From positions 3,075,001 through 3,139,000 of the forward strand of contig CM067529.1 in assembly GCA_034509925.1 (NCBI GenBank): a stretch of 64,000 nt of DNA, read 5' to 3'. A program made the position numbers and the translations under genes. The notes beneath the pieces were generated by a model that ran no database searches, was not told the origin of the DNA, and was given only the letters and a program-made list of their open reading frames with translations. Origin of the DNA: Hirudinaria manillensis. Its lineage: Eukaryota; Annelida; Clitellata; Hirudinida; Hirudinidae. How positions within the stretch are numbered: the first letter of the stretch is position 1; each line of letters begins with the position of its first letter. Below are positions 55,201 through 64,000 of the stretch, piece after piece.

Positions 55201-58200
55201 ACGAGGAGGCTGCCAGGTTTTATACCAACATTCAGTTGGTTGTAAACCAGTGGTTATTGATTGGCGGTCATAGTGTTGGAATATCAGATATGATCGCCGA
55301 TGGCAAGATTTTCATGGATGTCCGCGATCTTATTATAAAGGCGAAGGAAAATATTGCCGGCATAACAGACGACTTGCATAGTGGCAAGCTAACCAAACTG
55401 CCCGGTTGCACAGTTAAACAAACTTATGAAAGCAAGGTCAACCACCTTCTCAACGAAGCCAGAGACAAAGCTGGAAAACTGGTCCAGATGAACTTGTCGA
55501 GGTCAAATCAATTCAAAAACATGGTCGCTGCAGGGTCAAAAGGTGACATCAGCAATATCTCCCAAATCATAGCCTGCGTAGGTCAGCAGAACGTGGAGGG
55601 CAAGCGTATCCCGTACGGCTACAACAACAGAACCACTCCCCATTTCGTTCTTTTTGATACCGGACCGGAGGCTAGGGGATTTGTTGAGAATTCTTACCTT
55701 GCTGGTCTGAATTCATACGAGTTTTTCTTTCACGCTATGGCAGGAAGGGAAGGTATTATCGATACTGCCATCAAGACATCAGAAACTGGATACATTCAGA
55801 GGAGATTGATCAAGGCTATGGAAAGTATCATGGTGAACTACGATGGAACTGTAAGGAACCAGGTCGGTCAACTGATCCAGCTCACCTACGGCGAGGATGG
55901 TCTTGCCGGAGAGTGGGTAGAAAAGCAGCATCTACTTCCCGATAAGTTGAACAACACTGCATTTGAAAAGAGATACAAATTTTCACTCGATGACAAAAAA
56001 TTGAAGAAAGTCCTGAACAAGAACATCTTTAATGACTTGAGCAGAGACGCTCAAGCATATCAAGCTTTCGAAATGGAGTACGAACAGTTATTCAACGACA
56101 GAATAGAACTAATGAGAATCTTTCCCTCGGGCTGTGAAGACGTAGTCCTGCCTTGTAATCTGAAAAGAATGATATGGAATGCTCAGAAGATCTTCAAGGT
56201 CGAAAATAACCGCTCGAACTTAAATCCAGTCCGAGTAATTGAAGACGTGAGAGAACTTTGCAACAAGCTGAAGATAGTCAAAGGCGCTGATCATCTTAGC
56301 ATCTCTGCCAACAACGATGCCACTCTTTTGATGAACATCATGCTCAGGTCGACGTTGTCATCCAAGAGGATAGCCGACGAATTCCAATTGTCTTCTGAAG
56401 CGTTCGATTGGCTCATTGGAGAGATAGAGACGAGGTTTACACAAGCCCAAGTACCTCCTGGTGAAATGGTCGGCGTTTTGGCTGCTCAGTCGCTGGGAGA
56501 ACCTGCCACTCAGATGACGCTGAACACTTTCCACCACGCTGGTATTTCGTCCAAAAACATCACCCTCGGAGTACCGCGTCTGAAGGAGATCATAAACGTA
56601 TCGAAGCAGCCTAAGTGCCCTTCCCTTACCATTTTCCTCGAACCCGATACCGCAATGGACATCGAAAAAGCCCATGAGGTCATGAACTCTCTCTCATTCA
56701 CCGTCCTAAAACACGTTCTGGAGTCAAGTCAAATTCTTTACGAACCCGATCCGTCAACAACAGTGATTGAAGAAGATCAAGACTTGGTGGCTACGTGCTT
56801 CTGCTTAAGCGTAATCGATCCCGACAAACTATCCCCATACGTCTTAAGGTTAAAGATGGATCCCCAAAAGCTTTACGGACATGGAAAGGACATGAAGGCA
56901 TCCTTGATTGAAGAAAAAATTCGGGCCAACTTCGGGGATGAACTGGATGTTTCCAGTTTCGACGAAAAGGACGTAGTGAGAATGAGATTGATCTCCAAAG
57001 AAGACGAGGAGGAAGACGCAGAGGTTAGACTTATCATTTACATAATCCAATAGATAAGCTTTAGAAAGTTAACGACAAATTTATCTCTTTCCACCAGGAA
57101 AAAATAGACAAAATGCCGGACGATACTTTCCTCAGGCATTTGGAGAACAACATGATGAACGATTTGGCTTTGAAGGGTCATCCTGACCTTAAGAGCGTAA
57201 GCGAGATACTTACTTTTTTGTCTAAAGTAAAGAATATGTATTAAAACCTCAACTTGTTTTCAGATCCATTTGTGTCAATCCACTAACAAGACAAGGCAGA
57301 TCAAAAGGAGAAATGCCAACGGAGATTTGAAATTAACAAGCGAATGGTATTTGGAAACGGAGGGTACTGCTTTCCAATACGTACTTTCTGTAAACTACGT
57401 CGATCATACCAGCACTAGTAGTAACTGCATCACTGAAACCTTCAAGGTAAGTAGATTCCATCTATATCAATTATACAATTCACACTGATATGTTTTGAAT
57501 TCAAAAGATCTTACAATGCCTTTAAATGTATATTTATCGTAATAAGAAAATTTCTTTGTTGATATTATATCATATTAATCATAATTACAAGAACCATAAA
57601 ATTAAAAACAAACTAATCTTGTAAAAGGTTCTGGGCATTGAAGCAGCCAAGAAGACGATAGAAAAGGAGATGAACACCGTTCTGTCCTTTGACAGCTCCT
57701 ACGTCAACTATCGCCATCTGGCTCTCCTGTGTGATGTCATGACAAATAAAGGTGAACAAAATTTAAATAATTGACTTGTGACCAGTGACTTATGAAATAT
57801 TTTAAACATTTAAGGACACTTGATGGCTATTACAAGACACGGCATCAACAGGCAAGAAACCGGTGCCATTTCAAGAGCTACCTTCGAAGAAACCGTACGT
57901 TTTAATTTTAATTGGGCAGTCGTAATTTGTGAAATTAACCCGAAATAATTAACTAATGATCAATAACTTATTATAATACTTATCCATAATTTTCCATAGA
58001 TGGACATATTCGTTGAAGCAGCAGTTAATGCAGAACTTGACCCGCTGTTAGGAGTTTCAGAGTGCATTATGCTCGGCAAATTTGCCAAAATCGGAACGGG
58101 ATGCTTCGATATCTACCTTGATCCAAAGTTGTGCGAGCAGGCATTTGAAGATCCCTCAGGTAAATGCCTTTATAATGGTTACGGTTCCCAGGGCCAGAGT

Positions 58201-59271
58201 TTTCAGAATGAATTATTACAGTATCAGTTAATTAGAATAAGCTCTCATTTGCAATATTCCTCATTCTTTGCATTGTCCAGAGAAGCTTTTCGTTTCTAAC
58301 AGCATAATTATTTGTTTTAAGGTCTCTTCAATGGGGGTCTAAGAGAACCCATGGCAGATATTTTGGGTGGGGCCACTACACCCTGCTACAATTCTACCAC
58401 TCCGTTATGGAGCGGATCCAGAAGTCCAATTGCTGGGGGATTTTCACCGACAGACTTCAGATCAAGTCCGGGTCTTAGTCCGGGATTCAGTCCAAGTTAC
58501 AGTCCTGGGTACAGTCCAGCTTGGTCTTCAGGTGCAGCTTCTCCGGAATATGGTTCTAGTTCGCCGGGTTACACTCCCAACACACCATCGTACGCCCCTG
58601 CGTCACCTGGGTACAAGCCTTCCTCGCCTGGATATACGCCAACCTCGCCTGGTTACACTCCTACATCGCCTGGATATGCGACCACCTCGCCTGGTTATAC
58701 ACCAAAGTCGCCTGGATATTCGCCAACATCACCGGGTTATTCCCCGTCCTCTCCGAGTTACAACGTAACGTCTGCTGGGTTCAACAATGCTCACAGACCC
58801 TCAGACACTACAAAGACCCCTAGCTACTCGCCTTCTTCACCGGTCTATTCTCCCACTTCACCGGGGTACTCTCCGTCTTCCCCCAATTATACGGCGACCT
58901 CACCGGCATACTCTCTCAAGACACCTGGCTACACGCCAACGTCGCCCAACTACACTCCGGGCTACTCACCCCCATCGCCAGGAACTTCTCCCACCTCCCC
59001 CAGATATTCGCCTTCATCACCTGCCTATACTCCAGGATATTCCAATACATCTCCAGCCTACTCTCCTGCATCCCCATCATATTCCCCATCGGCCGGTTCA
59101 TACAGCCCTTCCTATACCCCGACATCGCCATCGTATTCACCCAGTTCTCCGTCTTTCACTCCCATGTCGCCTAACTATGCGGGATCACCTTTCTACTCAC
59201 CATCATCGCCGTCCTATGTACCCAGTTCACCTGCCCTCAGTCCCACCTCACCGGCTGATAATGATGATTGA
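52246..59271 (+). CDS. POLR2A: RNA polymerase II largest subunit RPB1
   Basis: Ten exons: 52246-52329, 52420-52692, 53132-53290, 53781-57023, 57098-57196, 57264-57446, 57628-57751, 57815-57894, 58000-58159, 58322-59271. Phases agree; product 1784 aa. Domains in order: N-terminal [12 protein letters not shown], clamp zinc site ([17 protein letters not shown]), [14 protein letters not shown], catalytic [16 protein letters not shown] (Asp 487, 489, 491 bind the active-site Mg2+). Then the bridge helix region with [20 protein letters not shown], the trigger loop ([18 protein letters not shown]), [17 protein letters not shown], and a Pro/Ser/Tyr CTD from about residue 1510. The CTD has about 30 heptad-like units, none exactly YSPTSPS, and ends PADNDD. 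Exon 4 alone is 3.2 kb. It transcribes mRNA precursors with the other Pol II subunits. Many normally invariant positions differ from typical animal RPB1. Confidence 0.96.
52693..53131 (+). other. RPB1 intron 2
   Basis: AT-rich intron with no other feature seen. The open frame running in from 52982 is intronic read-through into exon 3. Confidence 0.7.
53291..53780 (+). other. RPB1 intron 3
   Basis: Contains (ATT)n then (ATC)n at 53709-53751, close to the acceptor, and GCGCTATATAAATT at 53481, the reverse complement of the dispersed TTTATATAGCGC motif. Confidence 0.7.
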
Positions 59272-59348
59272 AGGAGTTATTAATCTAGGTCTGCTCACCA
59301 TTGTGAGATTACATTTAAGTTACATTGAGTTAATTAAACATTTATGAA

Positions 59349-59354
59349 AATAAA
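59349..59354 (+). terminator. RPB1 polyadenylation signal
   Basis: AATAAA 78 nt after the stop codon. Confidence 0.7.
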
Positions 59355-60394
59355 AGTCTTCAAAAATTCATTATTTATTTCTTAGTGGGTAATGACAGTA
59401 AAATGATGATTTCTTATAGCTTGAATATCGCAGTTTGTTGTATTGTTGGGACTGCATCTTAAAAATAGATGTAATCTCTAAATCTCATGAATGGCCTGTG
59501 TCGTGTTGGCAAACCAGCTCCCACTGCCACAAGCACTTTCGGAAAAGAGCGCTACACAAATGGAAAAGTGCCTCTGACGTTCTGCAAATGGCGCTATAAT
59601 AAGTGAATTACAAGCAAACACAAATTACAGGACATAAGTGATACTTGATTTGATGAAACTAAGGTTAGTTTAAAGTCAGGAAGAAGCTAATAAACGAATC
59701 TACAAAAACAAAAAGATTAAAATGAAGAAACCGCTGACCCATTCCTGTACGTGTCCTTGTCCTTCCCTTCGTGACGCCACCGCATTATGCTCGTCACGTG
59801 ACCATCCGCGACGATTTCTCGAGCAGACGAGCTGTACAGCTGCTGGGAAAAGGCGGCTTTAGGAGGAAAATGGAGATAGATCGAGAAAGAGAGCGTCAAC
59901 AGAATGTGGACGCTATTACGATGTCAGATTTGCGATCGAATTAAAAATTATTTCAGTTAAAAAACCAACTCAATTTTTTTGGAACCAGACTGTTTTTTTT
60001 CCATCCAGATTGTTTGGAAGTTTACATCATGATGGCTTCTTTCTGGGAGCTTTTGGCGTTAACATATGGTTCGTATGTTCGTTCTTTAGCATATGGACGA
60101 TGCTAGCTTTCTGTGTTTAGAGTGTCGTTGGACATTTCGAAAGAAATCGTAGGCGTATGTTGACAATTAATCGTTGAATTTCAATGTCATTATTGCTTTT
60201 ACTGGAAATGATGAAGCTACTGGCGTCAATTGCGCTGCTGGCCGTAGATTAACGGAGCCTGTCGTTCTATTTAGAAACAAATCGTAAAAAATAGACAAAA
60301 AAGATTAAATATCATAAAACTAATGAAGTGGACAATTTATTATCAAACAACAAACCTTTTAGATTAATCTGTTGAGACACTTCATCTCTCTAAA
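59355..60394 (+). other. RPB1-FNDC3 intergenic region
   Basis: No coding sequence seen. Two copies of the dispersed TAGCGC-type motif lie in reverse orientation near 59549 and 59590, and a GTCACGTGAC palindrome is at 59793. Confidence 0.5.
59793..59802. promoter_or_regulatory. GTCACGTGAC palindromic E-box (CLEAR-type)
   Basis: Perfect 10-bp palindrome about 590 bp upstream of the FNDC3-like start codon. MiT/TFE and USF bHLH factors bind this sequence. Function is inferred. Confidence 0.4.
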
Positions 60395-61364
60395 ATGACA
60401 TCGTCGAATGAACAGACTGCTTATCTTGAAGCCTCAGAAAACGACAACAACGTCCACAGCAACGAGAACAACAGCGACAATAGTCCTTCCCGTGAAACTA
60501 ACAACGAAACCGACGATGTATTTGTTGAGCATAAAAACGACAGCAAAGGGAACCACAAAGTCTCTCCAAAGGACGATGAATGTGATGCAAAGCCGGACAA
60601 GCCCACCGACGTACACGAAAAGAACCTTCAGGCCTCAGCTGACATCAGCGTAGCCGAGGAAGACCCTTCAAAGACTCCGAACGAGCGCCTTCCTTTGGAA
60701 TCCTCTGAGAAAGTCGAAGAAAAGACTGCCAACCATCGACAAGTGATCGAGCGAACGTCCAAGAAGATAACGACGAAGAGAAGATCCTTCAGTAAGACCT
60801 CAGCGACCTCGTCAGACGTCGATTCTAACAGGAAAGACTCGTCGAGCGGGGAATTCAAATTCCTTCCAGACGGAAAGAACAAACTGGAACTCATGGACAG
60901 CAGCTACGGAGCCGGAGTCATCAAACTGAAGCCTACCAAGCACCTCGACTCCTCCTCTTCTTCCAAATCGTTCCACGCCGGAGTGGAGTTTCCGGCCTCC
61001 AGGATCGTGACCTCGTGTTCTCACTCGAGGAAGAAGGAATGTCGGAGTTCAGAGACAGCCCATCATTTCGTGCCGTGCAAGTGCCAAATCCAGAGAATCA
61101 GTGGACGTTCGAAACCCAGCAGGCAAAAAATGATGCCATGCTCTGAGTCGACGAAACTCGCTCACTCCAGTCTCGAACGAGCCGAATCTGGCGAGGAAGA
61201 CGGCGAAGATGACGACGACAATGAAGACGACGACGCCGACGGAAGAAACGAAGATGAAGATGGAAGGACTGCTCAAGACCAACAACAATACGTCGTCAAC
61301 GTCCACGTCAATCCAGGAGAAACTTTCTCGGTTTGTGTCAGTGATCAGGTCCAGTTGATTCAGG
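60395..61364 (+). CDS. FNDC3-like protein, first coding exon (partial gene)
   Basis: One exon of 323 codons plus one base, ending at CAG-G|GTAGGT. The ATG at 60395 opens a long hydrophilic Ser/Glu/Lys-rich region. It has a strongly acidic stretch at about 61190-61265 (GEEDGEDDDDNEDDDADG) and ends YVVNVHVNPGETFSVCVSDQ-VQLIQG. That block matches the conserved segment (V-x-VNPGETF-x-I ... IQG) that precedes the fibronectin type III repeats in FNDC3A/FNDC3B. Those proteins are tail-anchored, multi-FN3 proteins of the Golgi/ER and cytoplasm. The acidic N-terminal extension is not typical of the vertebrate proteins as I know them. The FN3 repeats must lie beyond the window, since no further exon is recognisable up to 64000. 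Confidence 0.75.
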
Positions 61365-61957
61365 GTAGGTTCTTCATATTGTTTATGTAGCGCCCAATTA
61401 TTCAGATTTAAGTACAACTTTCATGAAGGTTCCTTCACCAGGAAATCCATAAATAAACTTGAAAACTTGAAGTCATGTTTCGAACATGACTCTTGAAGAA
61501 TGCCATTAAATCGCTCCACGTTCAGTGGTGTCAATCATTTTCAACATTAATAGCCAAGCAGTCCAAATTTTTACAATTTATTTTAAACTCACGTTCCATG
61601 AACGTTCCATAATTATAATTGTTTATTTATTATAATGTCTACAATAATTTCTAATTATTTTTATATAATTTTTAATAATCGTACTAAATTATGCCGTTAA
61701 AATGCAGTTCCATTTTCATAAACAATGAGAAAAATTGATATCCTAATAATATTCATTTAAACAATTTAAATTTTAAATAATTTTATTTAAGTTTTATTTA
61801 TTCATTTTTATTGAAATTCTTATCAAGCTTTTGCAAGACCCAAAGATTCAGACAAAATATTTAAGTATTTTCTGAAACTAATGGTATCAATCATAGATAA
61901 ACTTGAAAATGAATTTGATAAAGGGCGCGGCTATATATTAAAAATATTTTATCAACA

Positions 61958-62070
<113 letters not shown>

Positions 62071-63221
62071 ATAATTAATGAATTAACTAAAGATTGAATG
62101 TTATACGTATTTCGTACGTGTTGGTTAAGAAAATTAAAATAATTACATAATTTATAATTCGAATGTGCCCTTCAAAGAAGTCACGTTTCAGAACTGGAGA
62201 TGAGTCACCCCAACGGTGACTCTTTGAAGTCAAAAACCTCATTTTGTAAATAATTTAAAAATTAAAACAAAAAAAAAAAAAAACGAAGTCGTTCGAAATT
62301 TGTTTTAAAATCTCCGCTTCAAAGGGATACAATTTGGCTTTGTTCCAATCGAGGACATTTGTTCTTGCTTTTCAAATTATTTTTATTTTTAAAACTTTTC
62401 GGATCTTATAACGTTTTAAAATAATTATTTTCTATTTTGTCTGAGTACTCCTGGTGCCATGTGTTTGTCGATCTATTGGTTATTGATTCGTTGAAATGAA
62501 TTGCAAATTTCACGTGATATATTTATGCATCCATCAATAATATGATTTCCTATCTTAATTATAGGTTGTAATTATTATTATTATTATCATAATAATTATT
62601 ATTTCAAGTATTAAAGAATTTTAATATTTAAAATATTTTCAAGTATAAAGAAATTCATTATTTCAAATATAAAAAAATAATTATGAATAATTTCCTACGA
62701 ATGTATTTAGAAATTTAATTCCTCCTTTAAAAACCTTTTTGTTCCAATTTTAAAACTATAAAGTCTTTATTTACAATATTTTCCACATTTTCTGACATGA
62801 TTAAACAAGAATTTAAATCTAAAATGATTTCCAACATAATTCAATAACTGGCAATAACTACCGGCCATCAGATCCAGAAGAACACCGGTAGGTACGGGCC
62901 GCTTCAGGTACTAATCAGTCCCGCGTCACCTGAATTGGACGCCACCTGTAACGAACGTCACCTGTAGTGAAGGACGTGTTGACTGATTGAAACAGCTTTC
63001 AATCCAGCACAATGTGAAGAGGTTCAACCTCGCGTTACCTGAACTGGGAAATCTCGAGACGATCGGAATCTTCCAGCTAATTATAGCTGCCGGTGTTTAT
63101 TTATAAGCACGTGGGAACGTATAATTGCTTAAAGGTGATTTATTTAAAGACTTCTCCAGTTTTTTTTATCTTTGCTTTCATTTAAAAGTTACTTTCATTC
63201 AAACAGAGACGCCTTTTCTGA

Positions 63222-63348
63222 ATGTTTGTTTCTCTAAATGTCCTGTCAGATGTTTCTCTGTATGTCCTTTTAGATGTTTCTCTGTATGTCCTTTCAGATG
63301 TTTCTCTGTATTTTCGTTTGGATGTTTCTTTTTTCGTGTCTTTTAGAA
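63222..63348 (+). repeat. 24-bp minisatellite
   Basis: About five diverging copies of a 24-bp unit (ATGTTTCTCTGTATGTCCTT plus 4 bases). One frame reads CPFRCFSV repeats, but there is no sign of a gene around it. Confidence 0.8.
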
Positions 63349-63690
63349 ATGTTTAGAAATCCTTCAAATGATTACTTAAATGTCTTTCTAAATTTCTAAA
63401 TATTCATGCAAATGCTTTTCAAAGTATACGTTTCTCAACACATTCCACGGCCACTGTTTTCCTTGTCCAACGATTATACCCTGACAACAGATAAGTTGTC
63501 GTCTGGAAATTCTTTTGTTTGCACAATGGCCTCATCTCCTACTCCCCCCTTCTATCTCCCCACCACTCCAGAATGGCTTTCACTGTACTACAGTTGTATC
63601 TTAATGCATACTGGTTGTATGGCAGTGTATCAAAACTGCTGGCATTGACCCAAGTAACTCCTACCAGCAACTTCTCAATGATTAAGAGGA

Positions 63691-63798
63691 TGACTCACTT
63701 CGAGTGACTCATTCCATACTGGGCCCACGTGACTGGTCTCCCTTTGACGTCATCGGCGACGACCAATCATCGCCTCTATTTGTCGTCGCATGACGTCA
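63691..63798. promoter_or_regulatory. Cluster of AP-1, E-box, CRE and CCAAT motifs
   Basis: In 108 bp: TGACTCA at 63691 and 63705, CACGTG at 63726, TGACGTCA at 63745, CCAAT at 63763, TGACGTCA at 63791. The density suggests a bZIP/bHLH-driven element. Confidence 0.45.
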
Positions 63799-64000
63799 CC
63801 ACCATTATCACCTAAGATCTTTCATCGTTTCAAAGCTCGGCCTGTTTTACATAACGACGTCTTGTTAGTGAGTGAACTTCTCGATGGATGGACAGACGGA
63901 CGAACAGATACGTGTATATGGATGGACGGACGGACGGATGGATGGATGGGTGGGTGGTGGCTAGTTCGGAATAAATCGTGATGGATAAATTCACCTCGAG

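Noticed and set aside
58367-59347. Pro/Arg/His-rich open frames overlapping the RPB1 CTD
   Set aside because: Frame-shifted readings of the heptad repeats.

Overview
The window is animal nuclear DNA. The genes have many short phased exons with GT-AG introns, the non-coding DNA is AT-rich and full of (AAT)n, (GAT)n and tetranucleotide arrays, and every product is a metazoan protein (Wnt4, a neuroligin-type adhesion protein, SIK, WDFY, MLF, FNDC3). Gene content and divergence suggest a lophotrochozoan; an annelid or leech is possible but not proven.

Layout: (1) 1-9634, +, the 3' part of a neuroligin/gliotactin-like transmembrane adhesion gene. (2) 10168-13211, -, a complete 8-exon beta-tubulin (450 aa), tail-to-tail with gene 1. 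(3) 15339-19460, +, a complete salt-inducible kinase (854 aa), head-to-head with tubulin. (4) 21133-27014, +, a WD40-FYVE protein of the WDFY1/2 family (408 aa). (5) 27526-29594, +, a myeloid leukemia factor (about 220 aa). (6) 31443-46175, -, Wnt4 in four exons across 14.7 kb (382 aa), tail-to-tail with MLF across a 0.5 kb (ACTC)n array. (7) 48375-49410, -, proteasome beta1 with catalytic Thr1, Asp17, Lys33 and Arg45 (218 aa). (8) 49718-50761, +, an intronless ORF resembling LINE-1 ORF1p that ends in a CaaX box, head-to-head with the proteasome gene. (9) 52246-59271, +, RNA polymerase II largest subunit (1784 aa) with a short, degenerate CTD. (10) 60395 onward, +, first coding exon of an FNDC3-like gene, with the rest outside the window.

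Exon joins were derived by hand. In every multi-exon model the intron phases agree and the assembled length fits the family. The genes are unrelated housekeeping and signalling genes, not a pathway cluster. The most unusual items are the isolated CaaX-tailed ORF1p-like gene, the RPB1 CTD without one consensus heptad, a CREB-type palindrome beside a TATA-like stretch in front of the kinase that controls CREB coactivators, the huge tetranucleotide array probably lying in the Wnt4 3' UTR, and a 29-bp minisatellite abutting a WDFY splice acceptor.
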